Positions 39,361 to 48,411 of a stretch of 64,000 nt of DNA are shown here, piece by piece. Position numbers and translations under genes: made by a program. The stretch's first letter is position 1, and each line of letters opens with the position of its first letter. This stretch comes from an uncultured Clostridia bacterium. Lineage in GTDB: Bacteria > Bacillota > Clostridia > Christensenellales > Borkfalkiaceae. Under the pieces are notes generated by a model. That model worked only from the letters and a program-made list of their open reading frames with translations, had not been told where the DNA came from and made no database searches. Location of the stretch: assembly GCA_947053545.1 (NCBI GenBank), contig CAMRSY010000008.1, positions 1-64,000 of the forward strand, in the 5' to 3' direction.

Positions 39361-40773
39361 TTAAAACCCGAAATATTCCTGCGCGTTGTTGTAGCACACG
39401 TCTTCCACAATTTTGCCAAGCGTTTCAAGTTCGCTTGCGGGATACTGACCGCTTTCCACAAGGTTGCCCAGTATGTTGCACAAAAGTCTTCTGTAATATT
39501 CGTGACGGGGATATGCAAGGAACGAACGGCTGTCGGTAAGCATACCTACCGACTGCGCAATTAAGCCCACCTGCATCAGCGTTTCAAGATTCTGCTTCAT
39601 GCCGTCTAACTGATCAAGGAACCACCACGCCGTGCCTACCTGCACTCTGCCCTTAACGCCTTCCTTCTGGAAACAACCCGCAAGAACGGTAAGCGCGTAA
39701 TTGTCGCGGGGGTTAAGACAGTATAAAATAGTTTTGGGAAGCGCGTCCTGTCCGTCAAGCTCGCCCAACAGCGCCGAAAGCTTTTCCATATAAACGGCGT
39801 CTTCGATAGCGTCGAATCCGGTGTCCGGCCCTATTTTTGCCAACATACTTTTTGAGTTGTTGCGCAACGCGCCGATATGATATTGCTGAACCCAGCCGTA
39901 CTTTTTGTACTGCTTGCCGAGGAACAGAAGAACATAACCTTTGTATTTGTCCTGCTCTTCCACGCTGATACTCTCGCCCTTCATACCCTTTAAGAAAATG
40001 GCGTTGGCTTCTTCATACGTTGCGGGAGCGTAACATACCACGTCTAACGCGTGATCGGACACGCGCGAACCCATTTCGTCGAAGAATTTAATTCTTTCGG
40101 CAAGCGCGTTGCACAAATCTTCAAGCGTCTTTATTTCCTTTCCGATTACGCCAGAAAGCTGTTTTACCCAGCTTGCAAACCAGGAAAGTTCTACGTTAAT
40201 GGCCTTATCGGGACGGAACGCAGGGCGCACCTTAACTTTCAAAGTTTCGTCCGCATTCATCTTTTTATGCCACTCGAGGCTATCTACGGGGTCGTCGGTC
40301 GTGCATACGGTTTTAACGTTAAACTTATACATCATCTCGCGCGCGGTCAATGTTTCAAGCACTTTGTTAGCCTTGTCCCAAATCTTTTTGGCGTTTGAGG
40401 AATTTATAATGTCGTCTATACCGAAATACCTTTGCATTTCGAGGTGCGACCAGTGATATAAGGGATTGCCTACGAAATAGGGCATACTTTCAACAAACTG
40501 CAAATACTTTTTGTAATCGTCGTCCGGTCCGGAAATGCTGTCCTCTTCGTACCCTCTTGCGCGCAGCGAACGCCATTTGTAATGGTCGCCGTACCTGTCG
40601 CCCGCGCCCAGCCATACCTCGGCTAAATTGCGGAATTTCTTATCCTCGTAAATTTCCCTGGGCTGAAGGTGGCAGTGATAGTCGATTATAGGCATCTTTT
40701 CCGCGTGAGAGTGATACAGCTTTTTAGCCGTCTCCGTTTCCAGCAAAAAGTCTTTATCCATAAATTTTTTCAT
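39361..40773 (-). CDS. uxaC: Glucuronate (uronate) isomerase
   Basis: A 470-residue enzyme of the amidohydrolase-like UxaC family. The N-terminal IIDYHCHLQPREI holds the metal/sugar-binding histidines; other family blocks are VCTTDDPVDSLEWH, LVESGQYPASE-type C-terminal sequence, and DSRSFLAYPRHEYYRRLLCN. It interconverts D-galacturonate with D-tagaturonate and D-glucuronate with D-fructuronate in the cytoplasm. TAGGAG precedes the ATG. Last gene of the eight-gene minus-strand hexuronate operon, followed by a terminator. Confidence 0.97.
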   Translation of the reverse strand: MKKFMDKDFLLETETAKKLYHSHAEKMPIIDYHCHLQPREIYEDKKFRNLAEVWLGAGDRYGDHYKWRSLRARGYEEDSISGPDDDYKKYLQFVESMPYFVGNPLYHWSHLEMQRYFGIDDIINSSNAKKIWDKANKVLETLTAREMMYKFNVKTVCTTDDPVDSLEWHKKMNADETLKVKVRPAFRPDKAINVELSWFASWVKQLSGVIGKEIKTLEDLCNALAERIKFFDEMGSRVSDHALDVVCYAPATYEEANAIFLKGMKGESISVEEQDKYKGYVLLFLGKQYKKYGWVQQYHIGALRNNSKSMLAKIGPDTGFDAIEDAVYMEKLSALLGELDGQDALPKTILYCLNPRDNYALTVLAGCFQKEGVKGRVQVGTAWWFLDQLDGMKQNLETLMQVGLIAQSVGMLTDSRSFLAYPRHEYYRRLLCNILGNLVESGQYPASELETLGKIVEDVCYNNAQEYFGF

Positions 40774-40884
40774 CGTGTTTCTCCTAAATAACGTTATGGC
40801 GTTTTAAATTATACCGTAAATTACGCGCGCAAACCTTAACAGATTGCTGTTCCCGCGCCGACTGACTTTAAAAGCAACTTTAAT

Positions 40885-42357
40885 TTACAGTGTTACGCCC
40901 GTTTTGAATATGGCAATTTCTCTTGTATTGTTAATTTCGTTTTTGGTTTTCCTGCCGTTGGCGGTTTCGACGATAAGGTCGATAAGTTTTTCAAGCTGGG
41001 TGTCGAAATCGGAATCGAGCACGGCGCCCGCATTGAAATCGATCCAGTTGGCTTTGTTTTTGGCAAGGTCGGAATTTGTGGCTATTTTGAGCGTGGGTAC
41101 AAATCCGCCGAAAGGCGTGCCGCGCCCCGTGGTGAAAAGCACCAAATGGCACCCCGCCGCCGCAATGTTGGTTACAGCGCACATATCATTGCCGGGCCCG
41201 TTTAAAAGATTTAATCCCTTTTCGGTTACATAACCGTCGTCGAAAACAACGTCCTGCACGGGGCCGGAACCCGACTTTTGAGTACAGCCGCACGATTTAT
41301 CTTCCAGCGTGGTAATGCCGCCCGCCTTATTTCCCGGCGAAGGATTTTCACCTACGGGCTGACCGTTAGAGCGGAAATAATCTTTAAAGTCGTTGATAAG
41401 CTTTACCGCCTTTTCGAAAGTAGCCCTGTCCTTGCAGCGGTTCATAAGCTGTTGTTCGGCGCCGAACATTTCAGGCACCTCGGAAAGAACCGACGTACCG
41501 CCTGCCGAGACGATATAATCGGAAAAATATCCAACCAAAGGATTTGCCGTAATGCCCGACAGCCCGTCGGAGCCGCCGCATTTCAACCCTACTTTAAGGC
41601 AGGAAATATCCCTTTCAACGCGTTTGTCCTTTTTAACCTCGGCGGCTATTTCTTTTACCAGATTAAATCCGCTTTCTATTTCGTCTGCCACGTCCTGACA
41701 AACCAGAAATTTAACGCGCTTTTGGTCTACCTTTCCCAAAGTTTCGCGGAAAGCCGCCATCTGATTGTTTTCGCAGCCCAACCCTATAACAAGCACACCG
41801 CCCGCATTGGGATGACGCACCATTTTCTGTAAAATCAGTTTGGTACGCTCGTGGTCGTCGCCGAGTTGCGAACAACCGTAAGGGTGCGTATACGCAAATA
41901 TTCCGTCGAAGCCCTCCTCGCCGCACTCGTTTTTAAACCTTTCGGCTATTTCCTTGGCTTGTCCGTTTACACAGCCTACGGTAGGAATTATCCAAATTTC
42001 GTTACGGATACCAACGTCGCCGTTTCCGCGCTCATACACGTTAACTTTACGCGGTTTTACAGGCTTTAATGCACAGTCAACTTTGTTATACTCGTACTCC
42101 AGATTTTCCGAGAGATTGGTTTTAACATTGTGGGTATGAACCCATTTTCCCGCCTGTATATCCGCGGTAGCGTGCGCAATGTGTACGCCGTATTTAATTA
42201 CGTTTTCGCCGTTTGCTATTGCACGCAGAGCAAACTTATGCCCTTTTGCAACGTCCTCTTTTAAAATTACTCCCTGCTCGGTTTCGTCTTTTTTAAGGTC
42301 GCACAAGGCAACCGCAACGTTATCGAGGGGATTTATAATTATCGATTTTTTTGTCAT
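40885..42357 (-). CDS. uxaA: Altronate dehydratase
   Basis: 490 residues. An N-terminal SAF domain (about 1-95; GVHIAHATADIQAGKWVHTHN) is joined to the large UxaA catalytic part with EIWIIPTVGCVNGQA, LVIGLGCENNQ, KCGGSDGLSGITANP and CTQKSGSGPV, whose Cys residues probably hold an iron-sulfur or iron centre. It converts D-altronate to 2-keto-3-deoxygluconate. Full length as in other bacteria. About 96 bp after uxaB and 111 bp before uxaC, on the same strand. Confidence 0.96.
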   Translation of the reverse strand: MTKKSIIINPLDNVAVALCDLKKDETEQGVILKEDVAKGHKFALRAIANGENVIKYGVHIAHATADIQAGKWVHTHNVKTNLSENLEYEYNKVDCALKPVKPRKVNVYERGNGDVGIRNEIWIIPTVGCVNGQAKEIAERFKNECGEEGFDGIFAYTHPYGCSQLGDDHERTKLILQKMVRHPNAGGVLVIGLGCENNQMAAFRETLGKVDQKRVKFLVCQDVADEIESGFNLVKEIAAEVKKDKRVERDISCLKVGLKCGGSDGLSGITANPLVGYFSDYIVSAGGTSVLSEVPEMFGAEQQLMNRCKDRATFEKAVKLINDFKDYFRSNGQPVGENPSPGNKAGGITTLEDKSCGCTQKSGSGPVQDVVFDDGYVTEKGLNLLNGPGNDMCAVTNIAAAGCHLVLFTTGRGTPFGGFVPTLKIATNSDLAKNKANWIDFNAGAVLDSDFDTQLEKLIDLIVETANGRKTKNEINNTREIAIFKTGVTL

Positions 42358-42453
42358 TTCGACCTCTGTTTTTTGCAGAATTTAATTGCAGAATAAAGGA
42401 AAGTTTATCCGAAACAGCGTTTCAGCCTCCTATGTCCTGCATATTATTCTCAG

Positions 42454-43920
42454 TTATTTACATTCGCCGCAGCAACCGTCCGCAAAACATTTAACGGCCG
42501 CTTTCATACCCTTGGTATCTATAGCCTGCAAATATTTAGCTACAGTTGACGTAATTTCGGGGTGCAAAGTGTTCATATCGACTTCCCACGCTTCCGTCCA
42601 CGCAAGCGCTTTCTTTGCAAGCGCGGTATAGTCGCCGTCAAACTCCGCCCACAGCTGCGCCCAGTGCGCGAGATAGGCGGGGTCGTCGTTCAACGCTATT
42701 TTCTCTTCGCCGCGAAGACCCTTATGGAACTCGACTATTGCCGCAAACGAGAATAATAAGTGTTGGGGCAACTTACCCGTTATGCGTATATAATCTTCCA
42801 GCGTAGGCAGAAGACGTGTACGGAATTTGGTGGTTGAATTGAGAGCAATAGACATAAGCTCGTGACGAATAAAGGGATTTTTATATCTCTCTATCACGCT
42901 GTTTGCAAATGCAACCATCTGGTCCTGCGGTAAATCGATTGTGGGATTAACCTCGTCGAAAACGAAATCGCGCACAAACTTGCCTATTACAGGGTCATTA
43001 ACCGCCTCGCCCACGGTGTCGATACCGCAAAGGTATGCAACGGGAACCATAGCGGTATGCGAACCGTTTAAAATTTTAACCTTACGTTGTTTATACGGCT
43101 TGATGCTGTCGGCGAAAATTACGTTTAATCCGGTGCTGTCCGCGGGCAGTACCTTCTGAACGAACGGTTCTTTTTTCAACACCCAAAGGTGGAAAATTTC
43201 GCCCTTTACCACGTTATTGTCGATATATCCGGTTTCCTTTTTAATCTCTTCGATTTCGTTTCTGGGATAGCCGGGAACGATTCTGTCAACCAAAGTGGAC
43301 GTAAAGTGATTTGCTTTCTGCATCCATTCGATAAACTTTCCGTCCATCTTATTTATTTCGGCAAGCTCGGTAAGACATCTGTAAAGCTCGTCGCCGTTAT
43401 TGTCTATAAGCTCGCAGGGGATTATGGCAAGTCCCTTGCTCATATCGCCGTTAAAACGGTCGTACCTTCTTTTCAAAAGCGCCAAAAGCTTTCCGGGGAA
43501 CGACTTGGGACATACCGTGAAATCGGTGTCGGTAGGGTCTACCGCAATGCCCGCTTCGGTTGTGTTGGATATAATTACCTGTAAATCCTCGCTTTCGCCG
43601 TACGACAGATAATGTTCGTATTCTTCGAAAGGATTTATAAGGTCGCCTATAACGTCTATAACGCGGCTCTTTTTAACCTTTTCGCCGTTGTCTATTCCTT
43701 CCAGGCGCAAAGTATAAAGTCCGTCCTGTTCTTTAAGCTCTTTAACCCTTCCGAAAGGCATGGGCTGAACAACCGCAACGTCGGCGCATATCGCGCCGTC
43801 GTCGTTAAGGCACTGAATTATCCAGTCGATAAACGCACGCAAAAAGTTGCCTTCGCCGAATTGCATTATTTTAACGGGTCTTTCTGGCTTTTCGTATATT
43901 TTTTTGCTTATAAGTTCCAT
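42454..43920 (-). CDS. uxaB: Tagaturonate reductase (altronate oxidoreductase)
   Basis: 488 residues of the mannitol dehydrogenase family. The N-terminal Rossmann part has IMQFGEGNFLRAFIDW (G-x-G-N-F-x-R signature); LQVIISNTTEAGI and the catalytic-domain KILNGSHTAMVPVAYL (Lys/Asn/His site) follow. NADH-dependent reduction of D-tagaturonate to D-altronate. The C-terminus ends with a short Cys cluster (CFADGCCGECK), an unusual feature. The preferred substrate (tagaturonate rather than fructuronate) is inferred from the adjacent uxaA and uxaC and the absence of uxuA here. Confidence 0.95.
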   Translation of the reverse strand: MELISKKIYEKPERPVKIMQFGEGNFLRAFIDWIIQCLNDDGAICADVAVVQPMPFGRVKELKEQDGLYTLRLEGIDNGEKVKKSRVIDVIGDLINPFEEYEHYLSYGESEDLQVIISNTTEAGIAVDPTDTDFTVCPKSFPGKLLALLKRRYDRFNGDMSKGLAIIPCELIDNNGDELYRCLTELAEINKMDGKFIEWMQKANHFTSTLVDRIVPGYPRNEIEEIKKETGYIDNNVVKGEIFHLWVLKKEPFVQKVLPADSTGLNVIFADSIKPYKQRKVKILNGSHTAMVPVAYLCGIDTVGEAVNDPVIGKFVRDFVFDEVNPTIDLPQDQMVAFANSVIERYKNPFIRHELMSIALNSTTKFRTRLLPTLEDYIRITGKLPQHLLFSFAAIVEFHKGLRGEEKIALNDDPAYLAHWAQLWAEFDGDYTALAKKALAWTEAWEVDMNTLHPEITSTVAKYLQAIDTKGMKAAVKCFADGCCGECK

Positions 43921-43962
43921 ATTAAAATTTCTCCTGATTTTAAGGGCTTTCTGCCCGCCGCA

Positions 43963-45078
43963 TTACTGCCTTTTGATATCCGAAGGAACAGCCTCTTCCG
44001 TTTCGGCATCGTAAATGTAAGCCGCCTTATGGGGCACGCAGAATTTAAATGTCGAACCCATTTCAGGGGTGTCGTGCGGGTTAACCTTTAATATTATGTT
44101 CACGTCGCCTATGTTTGCATACACGTTGGTGGTATCGCCCAATAGCTCTGTAAGCTCGACCTCCGACTCGATTAAATATTCGTCCTTGCCCGCCTTGTCG
44201 CCCTTGGCAACCTTTATAGATTCGGGGCGGAAAGCAAACACAACTTTTTTACCTTCGATAGAGGATACGTCGGTTACAAGCGGCTTAATATCAAACGAAA
44301 TGCCGCTTTCTTCGTTGACGAATTTGCCGTCCTTTACCTCGCCGCGCAGGAAATTCATAGGCGGCTCGCCTATAAAGCCAGCGACAAACAGATTCTTCGG
44401 GTAAAAATACAATTCGTAAGGCGAACCTATCTGCTGTACCCAGCCGCCCGACTTCATAACGACTATTCTGTCCGACATAGTCATAGCCTCGGTCTGGTCG
44501 TGGGTTACGTAGATTGTCGTAGCGCCGACCGAACGGTGTATCTGCTTTATTTCCGACCTCATGGTAACGCGCTGTTTTGCGTCGAGGTTGGACAAAGGCT
44601 CGTCCATAAGGAAAATAGAAACCTTTCTGATAAGCGCGCGTCCAACCGCTACACGCTGGCACTGACCGCCGGAAAGATTTCTGGGAAACCTTTCAAGGTA
44701 CTCGGTCAAGCCGAGAATTTTCGCCGTCGCCTGAACTTTTTCCTCGATAACGTCGGCGTCTATACCTTCGAGCATAAGTCCGAATGCGAGGTTTTCGTAC
44801 ACGGTAAGGTGCGGATAGAGCGCGTAGGACTGGAATACCATAGCGATTCCTCTGTCGCGCGAACTCATCTGGTTTGCAAGCTTACCGTCGATATAGAACT
44901 CGCCCGCGGTGATATCCTCGAGACCCGCTATCATACGTAGCGTAGTCGACTTGCCGCAACCGGAATCGCCGACAAGACATATAAATTCTCCGTCGTCGAT
45001 TTCCATATTAAAGTCGTGCACGGCATGATAACCGTTGGGATAAACCTTGTTTACGTCTTTGAATAATAAATGTGCCAT
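43963..45078 (-). CDS. Second sugar ABC transporter ATPase, UgpC/MsmK type
   Basis: 371 residues. Walker A GDSGCGKST (usual GPSGCGKST with Pro replaced by Asp), Q-loop FQSYALYPHLT, signature LSGGQCQR, Walker B IFLMDEPLSNLD, YVTHDQTEAMTM, then a TOBE-type C-terminal domain (VFAFRPESIKV). It belongs to the same class as the ATPase at 29160. No permease or binding protein lies beside it, so it may energise the importer at 31828-36583 or several importers in trans, as MsmK does in streptococci. It is flanked by uxaB and kduI. The Cys in LSGGQCQ is unusual for Arg. Confidence 0.94.
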   Translation of the reverse strand: MAHLLFKDVNKVYPNGYHAVHDFNMEIDDGEFICLVGDSGCGKSTTLRMIAGLEDITAGEFYIDGKLANQMSSRDRGIAMVFQSYALYPHLTVYENLAFGLMLEGIDADVIEEKVQATAKILGLTEYLERFPRNLSGGQCQRVAVGRALIRKVSIFLMDEPLSNLDAKQRVTMRSEIKQIHRSVGATTIYVTHDQTEAMTMSDRIVVMKSGGWVQQIGSPYELYFYPKNLFVAGFIGEPPMNFLRGEVKDGKFVNEESGISFDIKPLVTDVSSIEGKKVVFAFRPESIKVAKGDKAGKDEYLIESEVELTELLGDTTNVYANIGDVNIILKVNPHDTPEMGSTFKFCVPHKAAYIYDAETEEAVPSDIKRQ

Positions 45079-45128
45079 TTATGTTTCCCCTAAAAATTTA
45101 TTTGCGCTTTGTATTTAATTCGGATTGC

Positions 45129-45143
45129 GAAATGTAACATTTC
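45129..45143. promoter_or_regulatory. Palindromic operator candidate upstream of the ATPase-uxa genes
   Basis: GAAATGT-A-ACATTTC, a perfect 15-bp palindrome around position 45136 in the kduI-ATPase gap. The core AATGTnACATT is shared with 37372-37386. No clear -35/-10 pair was found next to it. Confidence 0.55.
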
Positions 45144-45169
45144 ACATGAAGATAAAATATAAATATAGT

Positions 45170-46039
45170 TTATCTTAAATCCTGCGTTTTGATATTATCC
45201 ATATCGTCATACGTCTGGTTTTCACCGCACATACCCCAAATAAAGGTATAATTGTATGTGCCTACGCCCGTATGAATGGACCAGCTGGGCGAAATTACCG
45301 CCTGCTCGTTATGCATTATAATGTGTCTGGTTTCCTGCGGCGTGCCCATAAGGTGAATAACCGCCTGGTCTTCAGGCACCTCGAAATACATATAAACTTC
45401 CATACGTCTTTCGTGCGTGTGGGAAGGAAGAGTATTCCACGAACTGCCTACCGCAAGCTCGGTCATACCCATTGCAAGCTGACAGCTTTCGCAAACGTCT
45501 CCTACTATAAACTGGTTGATAGTCCTCTTATTCATACCCTCCGCAGTGCCGAGGTGTCTCTGCACGCAATAACGCACTCCTTCGGGAGGAGTTACCCCTT
45601 CTACGGGTTTGGTTATTTTAACCGTGGGATAAGTTTTGTGAGCGGGAGACGAATTTATATAAAATTTGGCGGGATTTTTTGCATCGGACGACGTGAAAGC
45701 AACCTCTTTGGTGCCCATTCCGATATATAAACCTTCTTTATGACCTATTTCGTATTTCTTTCCGTCAAGCGTTATAACGCCCGCTCCGCCGATGTTTATA
45801 ACGCCCATTTCGCGCCTTTCCAGAAAATAAGCCGTTGCAAGCTCTTTAAACGTGCCTAAAGAAAGCGCTTTTTTAACGGGCATTGCGCCGCCGGCTATAA
45901 TTCTGTCCTGATGCGAATAAGTCAATAATATATCGTCCTCTTCGAACAGTTTTTCAATTAAATATTTTTCCCTTAATTCCTCGGTGTCGTACTTTTTGGA
46001 ATCGTCGGGGTGATTTGCGTATCTTACGTCGAATTTCAT
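45170..46039 (-). CDS. kduI: 5-dehydro-4-deoxy-D-glucuronate isomerase
   Basis: 289 residues from ATG 46039, directly behind AAGGAG; a 28-residue longer reading is rejected. Cupin-fold Kdu[14 protein letters not shown] start, [23 protein letters not shown] and the zinc site [16 protein letters not shown] plus [12 protein letters not shown]. It isomerises 5-keto-4-deoxyuronate, the product of GH105 or oligogalacturonide lyase, to 2,5-diketo-3-deoxygluconate for KduD. Typical KduI is about 278 residues, so this is near full length. kduD itself is separate, at 54693. Confidence 0.96.
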   Translation of the reverse strand: MKFDVRYANHPDDSKKYDTEELREKYLIEKLFEEDDILLTYSHQDRIIAGGAMPVKKALSLGTFKELATAYFLERREMGVINIGGAGVITLDGKKYEIGHKEGLYIGMGTKEVAFTSSDAKNPAKFYINSSPAHKTYPTVKITKPVEGVTPPEGVRYCVQRHLGTAEGMNKRTINQFIVGDVCESCQLAMGMTELAVGSSWNTLPSHTHERRMEVYMYFEVPEDQAVIHLMGTPQETRHIIMHNEQAVISPSWSIHTGVGTYNYTFIWGMCGENQTYDDMDNIKTQDLR

Positions 46040-46240
46040 ATAACTCCTTTCCTGAAAAAATTTCGCGCTTTCGGCCCCGCGGTATTTTGTGCAATTTCGG
46101 AAGAACAAGTCCCCCGCCTGCAATTTAAGGTATCCGCCTTATAAATTGCCGTTTACGTTCGCCTAAGCGAAAAATTGTAAACCCAACCGCGCTGCGCTTT
46201 AAGCCGCGTTTTACTTGCTGCTTTATTTTTTATTTTTGTT

Positions 46241-47080
46241 TTAAACCTGTGTCCAAACTTTTTTAACATACTCCGCACACGGCGCGATATTTTCGCCCGT
46301 AGTGCCCTCGAGAACCAGCACGGCGTCTTTATCGTAAGCCTTAATGCGCGAGAGTATTGCGGGATAATCGAAAAGCCCTTTCCCCGGCGGCACCTGTTTT
46401 ACCTTGCCGTCCTGCATAACGTAGTCCTTTAAATGGAACACAACTATCTTCCCCGCAAAGGTTTTTAAGCCTTCGTCCAATATCTCCAAATAGCGCGCGT
46501 GATTACTTTCGTCGAGATAATTGTAAATGTCGAATATAACCTTTACATTGTCCCTGTTAACGCCGTCTACCGCGCGTTTAAGCGTTTTAACGTCGTAACA
46601 CACGTGCCCCGCCGCGCCTTCCATTCCTATATACGCCCCAACCGACTTTGCATAGTCGGCAAGTTCGGTAAAGGTTTCTATAACCGTTTGAAGAGCTTCT
46701 TCCGTGCGGTTAAGCGGATTATACGTCCACTTGTCGTCGTTGAAACTGCCCGTTTCGCTGCCTACTACGCTACAGCCCAAAAGCGAGGAATATTTTAAAT
46801 AGTCCTTAAAAATCTGTCTGCAGTTTGCAACCTTTTGCCTGTCGGAATGTACGGGATTGAAATAAGCGCCTATAAGCCCTACGGATATTCCGCCCGCTTT
46901 AAGCGTCCGTCCCAGTTCTTCCGCTTTTTGCGCGGTTAGCGCGTTCGGCTGATAGGGTATTTCGTCGATAAACTTATAAGCCACCAGCTGAACCGCTTTT
47001 ATTCCGCAACTGTTACATTTTTCTACCGCCGCCGCGGCGCCTTTTACGCCCAGGTCGTGCGTTCTGAAAGCTATTTGCAT
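46241..47080 (-). CDS. Sugar phosphate isomerase/epimerase (TIM barrel)
   Basis: 279 residues from ATG 47080 behind GGGGAG; a reading 11 residues longer lacks a ribosome site. Xylose-isomerase-like TIM barrel (AP_endonuc_2 family): FRTHDLGVKG at the start, GSETGSFN, GMEGAAGHVCY with a metal-binding Glu, VIFDIYNYLDESNH and VVFHLKDYV, ending LVLEGTTGENI. Metal ligands (two Glu, Asp, His) are in place. The exact sugar substrate is unknown; position between kdgK and kduI points to a hexuronate or keto-sugar step (inference). Confidence 0.82.
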   Translation of the reverse strand: MQIAFRTHDLGVKGAAAAVEKCNSCGIKAVQLVAYKFIDEIPYQPNALTAQKAEELGRTLKAGGISVGLIGAYFNPVHSDRQKVANCRQIFKDYLKYSSLLGCSVVGSETGSFNDDKWTYNPLNRTEEALQTVIETFTELADYAKSVGAYIGMEGAAGHVCYDVKTLKRAVDGVNRDNVKVIFDIYNYLDESNHARYLEILDEGLKTFAGKIVVFHLKDYVMQDGKVKQVPPGKGLFDYPAILSRIKAYDKDAVLVLEGTTGENIAPCAEYVKKVWTQV

Positions 47081-47137
47081 AAAACTCCCCGCGAAAATCT
47101 TTTTGCTCTGCAAAAAAATTTGTAGCGAATTTCATTA

Positions 47138-47186
47138 GCCGAAAACGGTTTTAACGGTAACTTATTAAACCTTAACCGTTTTCGGC
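47138..47186 (-). terminator. Long inverted repeat between kdgK and the TIM-barrel gene
   Basis: GCCGAAAACGGTT and AACCGTTTTCGGC are perfect 13-bp arms around a 23-base loop. A T-rich stretch follows about 15 bases later on the minus strand, so it may attenuate or stabilise the operon mRNA. Confidence 0.6.
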
Positions 47187-47271
47187 GCAGATATTTTAAA
47201 TAAGTTATTAAACACCACCGAGAAAGATATTAACGCGGATATTTTACGCTTTCTTTTCTTCGGTTAAATTT

Positions 47272-48303
47272 TTATCTCTGTACGCGTCCGCTGCCGTCGC
47301 CGCCCGCAAGCGCTTCTACCTCTTTACGCGAAACAAGGTTAAAGTCGCCGGGGATTGTATGCTTAAGCGCCGATGCCGCAACGCCGAATTCCAAAGCGTC
47401 CTTGAAATTCTTGCCGTCAAGGAAACCGCAGATGGTGCCGCCCGCAAAGCTGTCGCCGCCGCCGACGCGGTCAACTATGGGGTGCAAAGAGTAAGTTTTG
47501 GAATGATAGAATTCGCCGCTCTTAGCCTCGTAAATGCAAGCCGACCAACCGTTATCGGAAGCCGAGTGGGATACGCGCAACGAAGAAATAGCATACTTAA
47601 AGCCGAGGTCTTTGCACATTCTCTGGAAAATATCCTTATAACCCGCGAGTTCCAAGTCGCCCTTGGTAACGTCGGTAGCGCCGGGTTTGTAACCGAGAAC
47701 CAAATCGGCATCCTCTTCGTTTCCGATACAAACGTCTACGTATTGCATAAGATTGGTCATAACCTTTTTAGCCTTTTCGCTTGACCAAAGCTTTTTGCGG
47801 AAATTCAAATCGCACGAAACGGTTACGCCGTGCTTTTTAGCCGCCTTTAACGCCGCTTCGGTAAGTTCGGCAGCGCTGTCGGATACGGCGGGAGTAATGC
47901 CTGTAAAGTGGAACCAGTCCGCACCTTCGAAAATCGCGTCGAAATCGAAATCCTTTGCGGTAGCCGTGGATATCGAGGAATGAGCCCTGTCGTAAACAAC
48001 CTTGGAAGGACGTACCGACGCTCCCGTTTCCAGATAATATATACCAAGCCTTTCGCCGCAGTGAGCCACGTGGTCTACCTCTACCCCGTACTTTCTTAAA
48101 GCCGCAACCGCGCAGTCGCCTATTTCGTTTGCGGGTACCGCGGTAACGAATTCGGCCTTATGTCCGTAGTTTGCACAGGATACCGCAACGTTAGCCTCGC
48201 CGCCGCCGTAGTTGATATCAAACTCGTCAGCCTGAATAAACTTTTCGTTGTTGGGTGTGGAAAGACGAAGCATTATTTCGCCCATGGTTACGATTTTTTT
48301 CAT
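47272..48303 (-). CDS. kdgK: 2-keto-3-deoxygluconate kinase (PfkB family)
   Basis: 343 residues. PfkB/ribokinase fold: IMLRLSTPNN start, FDINYGGGEANVAVSCANYG (substrate Gly-Gly motif), YYLETGASVRPSKVVYDRAHS and the anion-hole/base motif VGGGDSFAGG with the catalytic Asp. It phosphorylates KDG to KDPG. The N-terminal and YLE-x-G-x-x-RPS parts match KDG kinases rather than fructokinases. Located between the Eda-VOC fusion and the TIM-barrel gene, consistent with KDG-to-KDPG-to-pyruvate flow. Confidence 0.95.
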   Translation of the reverse strand: MKKIVTMGEIMLRLSTPNNEKFIQADEFDINYGGGEANVAVSCANYGHKAEFVTAVPANEIGDCAVAALRKYGVEVDHVAHCGERLGIYYLETGASVRPSKVVYDRAHSSISTATAKDFDFDAIFEGADWFHFTGITPAVSDSAAELTEAALKAAKKHGVTVSCDLNFRKKLWSSEKAKKVMTNLMQYVDVCIGNEEDADLVLGYKPGATDVTKGDLELAGYKDIFQRMCKDLGFKYAISSLRVSHSASDNGWSACIYEAKSGEFYHSKTYSLHPIVDRVGGGDSFAGGTICGFLDGKNFKDALEFGVAASALKHTIPGDFNLVSRKEVEALAGGDGSGRVQR

Positions 48304-48411
48304 AATATTTTCTCCTGAAAAAATTTATTTTTATTTTTGTGTTTGTATTGCTTTAGTTATTCCGCATTACGTTTTACTTTCGCTGCATAAACTTTAAATA
48401 CGGTAACCGCC

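Noticed and set aside
41278..41832. 184-residue plus-strand open frame within uxaA
   Set aside because: Antisense to conserved uxaA sequence; no domain and no Shine-Dalgarno.
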